Of a stretch of DNA of 64,000 nucleotides, positions 53,739 through 62,686 are shown piece by piece. Source of the DNA: RYN-133 sp963754285 (lineage in GTDB: Bacteria > Actinomycetota > Actinomycetes > Mycobacteriales > Jatrophihabitantaceae); assembly GCA_963754285.1 (NCBI GenBank), contig CAVWFN010000006.1, forward strand, positions 124,001 through 188,000. Reading direction: 5' to 3'. Each line of letters begins with the position of its first letter. The first letter of the stretch is position 1. Under the pieces are notes generated by a model. It saw only the letters and a program-made list of their open reading frames with translations. It made no database searches and was not told the DNA's origin. A program made the position numbers and the translations under genes.

Positions 53739-55385
53739 TCAGACTCGCTTTCTGTCGAAGTCGGCCCGCTGTCCGGTACCGAACTTGCGCAGCGCGCCGC
53801 TTTCGCCGGCGGCGTTGGGACGGGTGAAGATCCAGTTCTGCCATGCCGTCAGGCGACCGAAGATCTTCGTCTCCATCGTCTCGGGCCCGGCGAAGCGATA
53901 GTTGGCCTCGAGACCGGTCAAGGCGTCAGGGCTGAACGACGCACGCTCCTCGAGCGTGATGCGCACCTCGTCGTCCCAGTCGATGTCGTCGGGAGCGAAC
54001 GTGATCAGGCCGAGCTCGCGCGACGCGTCGGCGTCGAGCGCCTCGCCGGCACGCTTCTCGATCTCGGCAACGGCATTCTCGTCGCCGAAGAAACGCGTTT
54101 GCAGCCGTGTCAGCCCGTTGCCCATCGGCAACGGGCCGAGATTCATCGCGCCGACCGTGATTGCTGCCGGATCTGCGTCCGGATCGACCTCCTCGAACAC
54201 ACCGAACAGCTGGAAGCTGCGATCCGCGGCGAGCGCGAGTTCGAGCAGCGAGCCGGCGAAGCACGAACCCGGTTCGATCAGTGCCAGCATGCTGCGGCTG
54301 GTGACGTCGAGACGTTTCAACGTCCGCTTGAGGTAGTGCACGATCTCGTTCGCCCGCCAGTCGTCTGCGTGGTCGAGCAGGTACTGGTCGTGCGCCAACA
54401 CCGTGGCCGCGTCGCCCTCGGTGCGGAACACCCACGTGCCCAGCTCGGGCTCGTTCGCCCGCAGATCGAGGATCAGGTCGTCGAGCTCGCGGGTGAAGGC
54501 CAGTGTCCAGAACGTGGCGTCGAGCTCGCCCGGATCATCGGACGGGCCGCGCACGGCGATCTCTACGGCCCGCTGGTCGCGATCGAGCTTCGCACTGACG
54601 TAGCTGTAGTCGATCGAGTCGTCGGTGCGCGTCTTGTCGAGCTCGGGCAGCGCGATGCCACTCGCGTCGCTCGGACGGTGCGAGCGCTCGGCGAACTCGT
54701 TTGCTCGCGCCGACACCGTCTCTTGCCACTTCGCACGCGGAACGGCTTCGTCGACGAGTTTCCAGTCGACGGCCTTCTTACCGCCCAGGCCCTCGGACTT
54801 CGTCGCGAAGTAGTCGGCCAGGTCGCGGCGCACGTGTCGCTTGTCGACGACGCGGGTCAGCCCGCCCGTCCCCGGCAACACGGCGAGCAACGGCAATTCC
54901 GGCAGCGACACGTTGGACGAGCGGTCGTCGATCAGCATGATGTGATCGCACGCGAGGGCCAGCTCGTACCCGCCGCCGCTCGCTGTGCCGTTCACTGCAG
55001 CGAGATAGGTCTGACCCGAGTTCGCGGTGGCGTCCTCGATGCCGTTGCGGGTCTCGTTGGTGAACTTGCAGAAGTTCACCTTCCACGGGTGGGGGCTCGC
55101 GGCGAGCATGCGGATGTTCGCACCCGCGCAGAAGATCTTGTCCTTCGCGGACGTGAGGACAACAGTGCGCACCTCGGGGTGCTCGAACCGCAGCCGCTGC
55201 ACCGCGTCGTACAGCTCGATGTCGACGCCCAGGTCGTAGGAGTTGAGTTTCAGCTCATAGCCGTCGACCAGCCCGCCGGTCTCGTCGACGTCCATCGCGA
55301 GGGTTGCGACCGCGCCGTCGGTCGAGAGCTGCCAGTGCCGGTAGCGGCTCGGATCGGTACGGAACTCGACGCGTGCAGCGGCCAT
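53739..55385 (-). CDS. boxC: 2,3-epoxybenzoyl-CoA dihydrolase
   Basis: 548 residues. A crotonase-fold protein with CoA-binding blocks SAKDKIFCAGANIRML and NGTASGGGYELALACDHIML, plus the extra C-terminal domain of BoxC (GSCFAGSLLELALAADRSFQ). It opens the epoxide ring hydrolytically, releasing formate. ATG at 55385. Together with boxB and the GNAT gene it is an operon on the minus strand. The later enzyme BoxD (aldehyde dehydrogenase) and a benzoate-CoA ligase are not seen nearby. Confidence 0.93.
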   Translation of the reverse strand: MAAARVEFRTDPSRYRHWQLSTDGAVATLAMDVDETGGLVDGYELKLNSYDLGVDIELYDAVQRLRFEHPEVRTVVLTSAKDKIFCAGANIRMLAASPHPWKVNFCKFTNETRNGIEDATANSGQTYLAAVNGTASGGGYELALACDHIMLIDDRSSNVSLPELPLLAVLPGTGGLTRVVDKRHVRRDLADYFATKSEGLGGKKAVDWKLVDEAVPRAKWQETVSARANEFAERSHRPSDASGIALPELDKTRTDDSIDYSYVSAKLDRDQRAVEIAVRGPSDDPGELDATFWTLAFTRELDDLILDLRANEPELGTWVFRTEGDAATVLAHDQYLLDHADDWRANEIVHYLKRTLKRLDVTSRSMLALIEPGSCFAGSLLELALAADRSFQLFGVFEEVDPDADPAAITVGAMNLGPLPMGNGLTRLQTRFFGDENAVAEIEKRAGEALDADASRELGLITFAPDDIDWDDEVRITLEERASFSPDALTGLEANYRFAGPETMETKIFGRLTAWQNWIFTRPNAAGESGALRKFGTGQRADFDRKRV

Positions 55386-55435
55386 ACCTCATTGTCTACA
55401 AAATCATGACCTGACTGCAAGAGTTCGTAGCATAT

Positions 55436-56110
55436 TTATTGGCGCCAGCGCAGCACGGGCCGAGTGAGGTCGTCGTTGGACACGACGACACCGGCCGACT
55501 CGACCGGCCGCACTTCGCGCAGGTAGCGCCGACACGCCGCGTGATAGCGCAGTTCATAGGCCTCGCGAACCTCGGCTCGGCCGCCGAAGAGCTGCTCGTC
55601 GCGCGTCAGCGCCCGGTCCAGCGCGGCCGCGAAGCTCGTGTCGAGCCACACAACGGCGTCCCAGTGCGCCGCCAGTTCGGACCGCTGGAGGAAGCTGCCA
55701 TCGACGACCATCACGTCGTCCGCACGCGCCGTGACGGGAGGATCGTCGACGAACTCGTCGCTGTCCAGATCGTGGTAGCGCGGCTGGTAGCGCCGGTCAC
55801 CGCCCGGTCCGAGCGCGACGAGCACCCGATCGCGGAACGCATCGAGGTCGTAGGCGTCCTCGTAGTAGCCGTCGCCCGAAAGATGCCCCTTGCGACGGCG
55901 TCGCTCGCGCTGGTGGTGATAGTCGTCGGTGCTCAGATGCACGCCGCGTCGACCCGTGATCGCGGCGGCGAGCTCACCGGCGAAGGTCGACTTCCCGGCC
56001 GCGGTGATGCCGTCGACGGCTACGCGCACGGGGTGGTCGAACTGCATGGCGGCCAGCCATGCAGCGATCTCGTCGACCACCTCGGAGCGTGGCGTCACGC
56101 CGGACGGCAC
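55436..56110 (-). CDS. Uridine kinase-like P-loop protein
   Basis: 224 residues, GTG start at 56110. Walker A GITAAGKST, then STDDYHHQRERRRRKGHLSG with the catalytic Asp, and VVDGSFLQRSELAAHWDAVV. The fold matches the uridine kinase/phosphoribulokinase family. Length and substrate residues differ from true Udk, so the substrate is uncertain. It overlaps the small gene upstream by 16 bases. Confidence 0.88.
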   Translation of the reverse strand: MPSGVTPRSEVVDEIAAWLAAMQFDHPVRVAVDGITAAGKSTFAGELAAAITGRRGVHLSTDDYHHQRERRRRKGHLSGDGYYEDAYDLDAFRDRVLVALGPGGDRRYQPRYHDLDSDEFVDDPPVTARADDVMVVDGSFLQRSELAAHWDAVVWLDTSFAAALDRALTRDEQLFGGRAEVREAYELRYHAACRRYLREVRPVESAGVVVSNDDLTRPVLRWRQ

Positions 56111-56301
56111 ACCACGAAGATCCGCTCGATCTCCTTGTCCGGGATGTCGTAACCGACGCGGTCGACGAGATACGGACGACCGTGCAGGCGCACGTTGTCA
56201 CCGCGCGCGGGCACGACCTGCGTATCGGCGACGACGGCCAGTTCACGGTTGTCCTCGTCGGTGAACACGAGCGTCGGGAGCGTGCGGAACAGAGCAGCCA
56301 C
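56095..56301 (-). CDS. Small conserved-looking protein (68 residues)
   Basis: ATG at 56301. A compact beta-rich protein with TDEDNRELAVVADTQVVPAR and RPYLVDRVGYDIPDKEIERI. No family name known to me. It is translationally coupled to the kinase-like gene downstream (16-base overlap), so the two may work together. Confidence 0.7.
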   Translation of the reverse strand: MAALFRTLPTLVFTDEDNRELAVVADTQVVPARGDNVRLHGRPYLVDRVGYDIPDKEIERIFVVCRPA

Positions 56302-56322
56302 GCCGCCGATGCTCGCACAAGG

Positions 56323-57531
56323 TCAGGTGCGTGCGGGCCAGCCTGCACCGGCGACCTCGACATCGGTCGCGAGCAACCGGCCGTGGAAGGGCCGGGCGCC
56401 CGTTATCGATTCCATACCGTGCCACTCGGCCGCGACGACATAGAGCGTGCGTCCGTCCGCGCCGCCGAGCATGCAGGCGAAGCCGCCCAATCCGTCGAGG
56501 TCGACGGTCTCGATCACCTCGCCGCCGGCGCGAACGCGACGCACCCACTGGTTCGGAACGTCGGCGTACCAGCAGGCGTCGTCGGCATCGAGACAGATGC
56601 CGTCGGGCGTGCCGGGCCCGAGTTCGGCCCACACGCGGCGATCGTGCAGCGCGCCGTCGGCGTCGATGCCGAATCCGACGAGGCAGTGCCGGTACGAGTC
56701 GGCGACCACCAGGGTCGATCCGTCGGCGGTCACGGCCATGCCGTTGGGAAACGAGATGTCGTCGGCCACGACGGTCGACGAGCCGTCCGGACGGACGAGC
56801 GCGACGAAGCCCGGTGCGACAGCGCTGTCGGGCGGCCCGGACTGGAAGTCGAAGTTCGGGCTGTTGACGTACGCGTTGCCGCGACCGTCGACCACGATGT
56901 CGTTGCAGCCGAACGGCGAGAGGGACGCCAGGTCGGCGTGGCGCGTCAACGAACCGTCGGCCTCGAGCGCGAGCAAGGCCCGCTCTTGGTTCGACACGAG
57001 CACCGCCCGCCCGTCGGGCAGCCGGTCGAAGCACAGCGGGAAGGATTGATGTCGAACGACGACCTCGACCGCGCCCTCGGGTGTGACCGCGAGAATTTCA
57101 CCGTTGGTCCAGTCGGCGAACCAGAGCCGACCGGCGTGCCAGCGAGGCGACTCGACCAACCCGCGGTCGCCGACGAGGTGACGCAGTCGGCTCACTCGTT
57201 CTGCTCGTCCCGAATCCTGCGTGCCCGAATCCTGCGTGCCCGAATCCGGCTCGTCCGAATCCTCGGTGCCCGAATCCTGCTCGGACTCGCCATCCTGGAC
57301 GTGCTCGTCCGATTCGTCCTTCGAATCTGTCGCTGACTCGTCCGTCGAGTCGCCGTCCTTTTCGTCCGCCTCGGACGGTTCGTCGGGAATTTCGCTCGTC
57401 CCGTCGATCGCCGTCCCGGACAGCAGTCCTTCGTCGGGATCGAAGTCGACGTCGTCGCGTGGGACGTAGATCTGGCCGTCGTCCTCACGGACCTCGTCCA
57501 GCGTCTCTTCCAGCGGCTTCTCTTTGGCCAT
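56323..57531 (-). CDS. SMP-30/gluconolactonase-like protein with acidic repetitive N-terminus
   Basis: 402 residues from the ATG at 57531. The first 110 residues are highly acidic and disordered (DGQIYVPRDDVDFDPDEG, then many Asp/Ser/Glu), ending in DSGTQ repeats. The SMP-30 propeller (about 115-402) follows, with VESPRWHAGRLWFADW, CNDIVVDGRGNAYVNSPNFD, FPNGMAVTADGSTLVVADSY and PDGICLDADDACWYAD. An internal GTG near 57198 would give the enzyme alone. The acidic arm may be a linker or interaction region. About 40% of the motifs match the paralogue at 34695-35543. Confidence 0.82.
   Translation of the reverse strand: MAKEKPLEETLDEVREDDGQIYVPRDDVDFDPDEGLLSGTAIDGTSEIPDEPSEADEKDGDSTDESATDSKDESDEHVQDGESEQDSGTEDSDEPDSGTQDSGTQDSGRAERVSRLRHLVGDRGLVESPRWHAGRLWFADWTNGEILAVTPEGAVEVVVRHQSFPLCFDRLPDGRAVLVSNQERALLALEADGSLTRHADLASLSPFGCNDIVVDGRGNAYVNSPNFDFQSGPPDSAVAPGFVALVRPDGSSTVVADDISFPNGMAVTADGSTLVVADSYRHCLVGFGIDADGALHDRRVWAELGPGTPDGICLDADDACWYADVPNQWVRRVRAGGEVIETVDLDGLGGFACMLGGADGRTLYVVAAEWHGMESITGARPFHGRLLATDVEVAGAGWPART
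57207..57290. repeat. Tandem 15-base coding repeats
   Basis: About five units of the type CCCGAATCCTGCGTG encode Asp-Ser-Gly-Thr-Gln/Glu in the acidic arm of the SMP-30 protein. Units differ by a few bases, so slippage is old or under selection. Length variation between strains is likely. Confidence 0.8.
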
Positions 57532-57670
57532 TCGTCCCCCAGAGTGCGGCGTGCGGCTTCGGGTCATGACCTACCCAGTCTGCGTGCGCGATCTCACTCC
57601 CGAACGCCGCCGGACTCACTAAGCTTGGCGCGACACGCGGGGCTAGCGAGCTTGTGGAGGTTCCTGGGAC

Positions 57671-58972
57671 GTGCAGGTCGCGACAGTGGGCGTCAGGGCC
57701 GCGAGCCGCATCCGGCGCTGGATGCTCGGGGCCGCGATGCGCCTTCCGGGCGGCGGTGGATCGACCAACATCGAAACACTGCTGGCTCGGTTTCCCGACG
57801 AAGCGCTGGTTCCGTTACGCCGCAACGGGCTCGATCCCGTGCCTGCGATGGGTGAGCGACCCGCGGTCAGCCGGCTGAAGATGCCGCTCGGTCTGCGCGG
57901 CTGGCTCGTGACCGGCTACGCCGAGTCGCGGTCGGTGCTCGCAGCCGACACCGACACCTTCAGCAACGACTTCGGGCACATGGTCGGCAAGGTCGGTATC
58001 GCCGCCGAGCAGGATCCGGGTGGGCTCGGCTTCGCCGATCCGCCGGCACACACCCGGCTGCGGCGCATGCTGACACCGCACTTCACGACCCGGGCATTGG
58101 CTCGTCGCGCGCCACGGGTGCACGAGATCATCGAGGAAGCTCTCGATGACGTCGCGCGTCGCGGTGCCGACGGTTCGACGGTCGACCTGCAGGAGCACTT
58201 CGCCGTCCCGATCCCCTCGCGCGTGATCATGGAACTGCTCGGGGTGCCGGACACCGACCAGGCCGAGTTCCAGCGACTGAGCGCTGCTCGATTCGACTTC
58301 TCGGCGGGGGCGGCAAGCTCACTCGACCCGATCCAGTTGGCGATCGACCTGTTGGCCGAGGTCGTCGCGCGGCAACGCGTCGAACCCGTACCCGGACTCA
58401 TCTCGACCGTGCTGGCCGAGTACGGGGACGACGTCAGTGACGTCGAGCTCGCCGGCCTCGCCGATGGAGTTCTCACCGGCGGCCTCGAGACGACCGTGAG
58501 CATGCTGTCGCTGGGCGCCGTCGTGCTGATGGAGGATGCCGCGGTCGCCACGTCGTTGCGTGACGGTGACGCCGACGTCGACCACTTCGTCGAGGAGCTG
58601 CTGCGCTACCTCAGCGTCGTACAGGTCGGCTTCCCGCGCTTCGCAGCCAAGGACACGACGCTCGGCGGCAAGCACATCCTGAAGGGCGACGCGGTGATGT
58701 GCTCGCTCAGCGTTGGCAACCGCGATCCGCGCCACGGGTCGGACCTGGGACGGGTCGACCCGCACCGCGTGCCGGCTGGGCACCTGGCCTTCGGGCACGG
58801 GCTGCATCGGTGTGTCGGTGCGGAGCTCGCTCGTATGGAACTGCGGATGGCCTATCCGGCGCTCGTGCGCCGCTTTCCCAACCTGCGCCTGGCCGTGCCT
58901 GCGTCCGAGTTGTCATATCGCGACGTGTCGATCGTCTACGGACTGACGTCTCTGCCGGTGCGCGTCGACTGA
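57671..58972 (+). CDS. Cytochrome P450
   Basis: 433 residues, GTG start with GGAGG twelve bases upstream. I-helix GGLETTVSM, ExxR in EELLRYLS, and haem-binding loop FGHGLHRCVG with Cys381. The I-helix acid-alcohol pair is ET. Bacterial class needing ferredoxin; none is encoded next to it. Substrate unknown; no biosynthetic cluster around. Confidence 0.92.
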   Translation: MQVATVGVRAASRIRRWMLGAAMRLPGGGGSTNIETLLARFPDEALVPLRRNGLDPVPAMGERPAVSRLKMPLGLRGWLVTGYAESRSVLAADTDTFSNDFGHMVGKVGIAAEQDPGGLGFADPPAHTRLRRMLTPHFTTRALARRAPRVHEIIEEALDDVARRGADGSTVDLQEHFAVPIPSRVIMELLGVPDTDQAEFQRLSAARFDFSAGAASSLDPIQLAIDLLAEVVARQRVEPVPGLISTVLAEYGDDVSDVELAGLADGVLTGGLETTVSMLSLGAVVLMEDAAVATSLRDGDADVDHFVEELLRYLSVVQVGFPRFAAKDTTLGGKHILKGDAVMCSLSVGNRDPRHGSDLGRVDPHRVPAGHLAFGHGLHRCVGAELARMELRMAYPALVRRFPNLRLAVPASELSYRDVSIVYGLTSLPVRVD

Positions 58973-58977
58973 TGCGC

Positions 58978-60399
58978 TCATTCCCAGCGCGGTAGCCGCT
59001 GCTTGTGCATCGCGATGGCGCGGAACGGGTCGGGTTGCTCACCCAACCGGTCGAGCACGGTTCGGATCGTCCACTGGCCGGCCCGCAGCGTCGCGTCATC
59101 GAGTTCGTCCCACTCGAGCGGCGCGGCAACAGGTGCGCGGTTCAGTGCGCGCGGACTGTAGGGCGCCAGCACCGCGCCCTCTGATTCGGCGACCTGCCAC
59201 ACGCGGCCGATCTCGTCAGGTACTACCTCGGCGACGGTGTCGATCAGCGTTGTCGTCCAACCTTGCGGCGCGTTGCCGTCGGTCGGCACCCAGATCGAAA
59301 GCGCGTGAGCGCCGGTGAGCATCGGGCGCGCGACGACACCGAGGTGTTCGAGCGCGGCACGATAGAGCCTCGCGACGACGAGTACATCGGCCCAGCGCAC
59401 CCGGCTCGGTGGATCGAGTTCGATCACGGCGAACGCCGGCGTCGGGTCGACCCGCCATTCGATCGCGCCGAAGTTCACCGCCCAGATCAGCGTCGCGGCC
59501 TCGGAGACGACGACCTGTCCGTCGCGCTGCTCGACCCAGGCCGGGGCTCGTCCGGCCGACACCTCGAGCGGATGCCGCGCGAGATACGGCACTGCGACCG
59601 GCGCGATGCGAGCGGCATACCGCACGAGATCACGCTTGGTGACCGGTGACCGACCGCCGACAACTTCACGATCGAGATTGCTCAACCGGATCGTGCGGTC
59701 GTACACGTGCCAGGTGCCGCCAGTGCCGAACGCGTCGAGTTCGGCCAGCGCGTCTGCAGGCAACGCGTCCGGCTTGAGCGCGACGGACGCGCGGTCGGCC
59801 GGCAGGTCCGAGCGCCACAGCCGATCGGGATCGGCCCTGACCTCGTCGTTGGTGCGCCCGCTCACCGCCGACTTCGGATGGTCCTCGGCGTCGTAGCCGG
59901 TGACCGCGAAGTCGTCGTGTTTGTGCAGCAGCAACCACTGCTGCTTGTCGACGTCCGGCGGACTCGTGCGGATGAGGATGAACCGGCCACGCAGCTTCGT
60001 CCCGAACAGATCGACGTGCAATTCGCCCCGGGCGAGCGCGCGTGATGCGTCCGGCTTCTTCTCGTCGGGCTCCCACGTTCCGGTGTCCCAGACGATCACA
60101 TCGCCACCGCCGTATTCGCGCGACGGGATGACGCCTTCGAACAATAGGTACTCGATCGGGTGGTCCTCGGTGCGGAAGGCGCCGCGTCGCACGGCGGCGT
60201 CGAGCGTCGGGCCCTTCGGCACGGCCCAGCTCACGAGTACCCCGTCGATCTCGAGGCGGAAGTCGTAGTGCAGCCGGCTCGCTCGATGGCGCTGCACGAC
60301 GAAACGTCGCTGCTCGGATCCGTCTACCGGCGCACCGGCGGGTTCAGGCGTGTGGGTGAAATCGCGCTTACGACGGTAGGTGTCGAGGCGATCGCTCAC
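58978..60399 (-). CDS. LigD-like phosphoesterase - polymerase domain protein without ligase
   Basis: 473 residues. An N-terminal 3'-phosphoesterase (about 25-165) keeps His and Asp-Arg residues of the LigD PE site (QRHRASRLHYDFRLE and TEDHPIEY). The rest (about 220-473) is an AEP-type primase-polymerase fold related to LigD PolDom (PLEVSAGRAPAWVEQRDGQV, EWDELDD). Its metal motif reads VIELDPP where LigD has DLD, the next motif reads TGAHALSIWVP instead of SG..GLH, and the third Asp is not found, so polymerase activity is doubtful. No ligase domain. Probably a Ku/NHEJ accessory or an RNA-end processing enzyme. Confidence 0.88.
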   Translation of the reverse strand: MSDRLDTYRRKRDFTHTPEPAGAPVDGSEQRRFVVQRHRASRLHYDFRLEIDGVLVSWAVPKGPTLDAAVRRGAFRTEDHPIEYLLFEGVIPSREYGGGDVIVWDTGTWEPDEKKPDASRALARGELHVDLFGTKLRGRFILIRTSPPDVDKQQWLLLHKHDDFAVTGYDAEDHPKSAVSGRTNDEVRADPDRLWRSDLPADRASVALKPDALPADALAELDAFGTGGTWHVYDRTIRLSNLDREVVGGRSPVTKRDLVRYAARIAPVAVPYLARHPLEVSAGRAPAWVEQRDGQVVVSEAATLIWAVNFGAIEWRVDPTPAFAVIELDPPSRVRWADVLVVARLYRAALEHLGVVARPMLTGAHALSIWVPTDGNAPQGWTTTLIDTVAEVVPDEIGRVWQVAESEGAVLAPYSPRALNRAPVAAPLEWDELDDATLRAGQWTIRTVLDRLGEQPDPFRAIAMHKQRLPRWE

Positions 60400-60414
60400 G
60401 ATGTCCCGGGACGT

Positions 60415-61236
60415 TCACACGAAGGTGACGCGGTCGGTGGCCAGGTCGAGGTTGCGCCACAACCGGCGCAGGGTCGGATTGACTCCGTGCAGACGCACCG
60501 GGGCGGTCGCCCCCGCCCACTGCGCGAACGCGTGCAACGTGCGGTGATCGATGAACGTCGCACGGCCCACATCGACGACGAGCTGTTCGGCGTGCCGAGG
60601 TCGCGCTGCGAGCGCCGCGCGCAGCGTCGCGATGGTTTCGTCGTCGACCTCGCCGGTCAGCACGACGATGCCGCCGTCGGCAAAGAGTCGGAACGAACCG
60701 CTCATGTCGTGCGTGACCGGATGCACCTCGCCAAGTGCTGCGAGCCGATCGGCTGCCACGCGCGTGCGGTCGAAGAAGCAGATACCCAGCACTTCGCGTG
60801 CGTCCTGGAAACCGTCGGTGAGCTGCTCCCAGGCGAGCCAGCGCGCGAAGTTGTCTTCGTCGCCGCAGACGAACGAGGTGTTGTCGGCGACCACCCGGAT
60901 GCCGGTGTGGCCGCTCGCCAGCGCCTCGTCGAGTGCGGCAGAGAAGACCTCGAGCTGACTGGTCGGGTCGAAGGCGGAGGTGTCGCCGTACACCTCGTCG
61001 ATGCTTGTGGTCGTGAGCGCAGCCGTGTCGAGCGCGCGATCGAGGAGGTCGTTGACGCGAAGCTGCTCGGGGTCAGGGTCGTCGCAGATGAACATCATCC
61101 GCTCGTTGCGTTCGGCGCCCGCGGTGAATGCGTCGATCGCCAGCTGCAGGAGGTCATCCGTCCCGTCACCGCACCACGCAACGTGGTCGTGCAGCCTTAG
61201 CACGGCCGGGTCGTCGACGACGCAGTTGTTGCGCAA
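60415..61236 (-). CDS. MEDS - STAS sensor protein
   Basis: 273 residues. The N-terminal MEDS/DcmR-like domain (about 10-170) has LHDHVAWCGDGTDDLLQLAI, EVFSAALDEALASGHTG and LGICFFDRTRVA. A STAS domain follows (about 180-270) with VVDVGRATFIDHRTLH, in which the usual DSSG Ser block reads DHRT, so the phosphorylation site is lost. TTG start is the most distal option; no better one seen. Likely a sigma-regulator branch with the hybrid kinase genes. Confidence 0.85.
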   Translation of the reverse strand: MRNNCVVDDPAVLRLHDHVAWCGDGTDDLLQLAIDAFTAGAERNERMMFICDDPDPEQLRVNDLLDRALDTAALTTTSIDEVYGDTSAFDPTSQLEVFSAALDEALASGHTGIRVVADNTSFVCGDEDNFARWLAWEQLTDGFQDAREVLGICFFDRTRVAADRLAALGEVHPVTHDMSGSFRLFADGGIVVLTGEVDDETIATLRAALAARPRHAEQLVVDVGRATFIDHRTLHAFAQWAGATAPVRLHGVNPTLRRLWRNLDLATDRVTFV

Positions 61237-61385
61237 CGGAGGGCTTTCGGGTCAACGGGTCAAGCAGGACGAATATCAATGGTCGCACGCGAAACATCCG
61301 CCCAGAAGGCCGTGTCGCAATTGTGGGCATTCGCCTTACCTGCCGGGTAATCGACACCATGACGCGGCACTGCTTCGCTGAAGTC

Positions 61386-61730
61386 ATGACCACCCGACGC
61401 CCCCACGACCGCATCATCCGCATTGTCATGTGGCTGGATGCGTTCTTGTCCGTCGCGATGGTTGTCGCGGCGATGCTCGCCGTTCCGCTCGTAGCGGGTC
61501 TCGGCATGCCGCATGCCATCGTGCGTTCGGTCGGCCTCGTGTCGATCGTCTGCGGAGTGCTGTTGGCGGCGTTCGGTGCAGTCACAGCCGTCGTGCTGAT
61601 GATGCGCATGGCACACGGCGACTATCTGCTCCCGAACAACCTGCGCCTGCCGCTGCCGGGACCGATGCGTCCCGCCGGTGTGCTCTCGCCGTCAGGACGA
61701 ACGACGGCCGCGTCCGAGCGCAAGGCGTAG
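61386..61730 (+). CDS. Two-helix membrane protein, unknown
   Basis: 114 residues from the ATG at 61386 (the ATG at 61356 is possible). Two membrane segments (AFLSVAMVVAAMLAVPLVAG and GLVSIVCGVLLAAFGAVTAV) and a polar tail with LRLPLPGP. No family known to me. Its last 39 bases overlap the end of the SDR gene on the other strand. Confidence 0.65.
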   Translation: MTTRRPHDRIIRIVMWLDAFLSVAMVVAAMLAVPLVAGLGMPHAIVRSVGLVSIVCGVLLAAFGAVTAVVLMMRMAHGDYLLPNNLRLPLPGPMRPAGVLSPSGRTTAASERKA

Positions 61731-62531
61731 CGCGGCGTCGGCTACGCGCGTCGGCAGGAAGTGCAGCGCGGTCCGACGCCGGTCGGCACCCACCGAATAG
61801 GCAGCACGAGGGCGAGCGGCGGTCACGGCCGTCCAGATCACCTCGGCGAGCGCGGCGGGCTCGCGCGCGTGGTCGTTCTCATTCGCCGCGAGTGCGCCGA
61901 CACGGCGGACCAACCAATCCAGGTCACCCGCCGTTTGCTCGGCCCTGTCGAACGCGCCAGGGATGCCGCCGATCATGTCCGTTCGGAACGGCCCGGGCTG
62001 GATCTTGACCACGGGAATGTCGAGGAACATCAGTTCACGGCGCAAGGCGTCCGAGTACGCCTCGATCGCATGCTTGCTCATCGCGTACGGACCGTTGAGC
62101 ATCAGCGCGCTCTGCCACCCGGTCTCGGAGCTGATGTTCACGATGCGACCGCGCCCGCGCCGGATCGACTCGAACAGGGCCTTGTTCACGCGGTACGTGC
62201 CGAGGACGTTGATGTCGAGCACGCGGCGCAGGTCGTCCTCGGGCATGCCGACGAGAACTCCGACGCTCATGACGCCGGCGAAGTTGACGACCGCTCCGAT
62301 GCCGCCCGGCGCCAGCTCGCGCACCCGCTCGGCGAGTGCGTCGACCGACGCCGCATCGGTTACGTCGACTTGCACCGCCGTCATGTTCGGCTGCGCGTGC
62401 GGTGGGCGCACGTCCGCGGCGATGACATGCCAACCGCGCGCAGCGAACAGCCGCGCAGTCGCCGCCCCGAGTCCGCCGGACGCACCGGTGACCACGATGT
62501 GCCGCCTCGTGTCGTCCATTGCGTGCACCAC
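61692..62531 (-). CDS. Short-chain dehydrogenase/reductase
   Basis: 279 residues (the ATG at 62519 would give 275). Cofactor motif VTGASGGLGAAT, NFAG, catalytic Ser (NISSETG), YxxxK in YAMSKHAIEA. Classical SDR acting on alcohols or ketones; substrate unknown. Convergent with the small membrane protein gene; divergent from the LacI regulator. Confidence 0.9.
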   Translation of the reverse strand: MVHAMDDTRRHIVVTGASGGLGAATARLFAARGWHVIAADVRPPHAQPNMTAVQVDVTDAASVDALAERVRELAPGGIGAVVNFAGVMSVGVLVGMPEDDLRRVLDINVLGTYRVNKALFESIRRGRGRIVNISSETGWQSALMLNGPYAMSKHAIEAYSDALRRELMFLDIPVVKIQPGPFRTDMIGGIPGAFDRAEQTAGDLDWLVRRVGALAANENDHAREPAALAEVIWTAVTAARPRAAYSVGADRRRTALHFLPTRVADAALRLALGRGRRSS

Positions 62532-62607
62532 CCTTCCCGTCGACTGGGCAACGAGGCACCCACAGTCAGGTCACGCAAAGTCCGCGTTATGTGCGCGAAA
62601 CGGACTA

Positions 62608-62662
62608 TTGACGCCTTCGTCACCTTCTGGTTACGTAACCGGTTACGTACGTAAGCGGTTAC
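62608..62662 (+). promoter_or_regulatory. Promoter and overlapping LacI-type operators
   Basis: A -35-like TTGACG at 62608-62613 is followed after about 18 bases by TACGTA. Across it lie GGTTACGTAACC (62629-62640) and GTAACCGGTTAC (62635-62646), then GTAAGCGGTTAC (62651-62662). CG-centred palindromes of this kind are typical LacI/GalR sites. They precede the LacI gene start at 62687 and suggest autoregulation. Confidence 0.85.
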
Positions 62663-62686
62663 GCACATCACAGCGAGGGACGGTCC

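Noticed and set aside
52328..55409. Long open frames on the plus strand opposite boxB and boxC
   Set aside because: They are antisense mirror frames of strongly conserved genes, a usual effect of high GC content.
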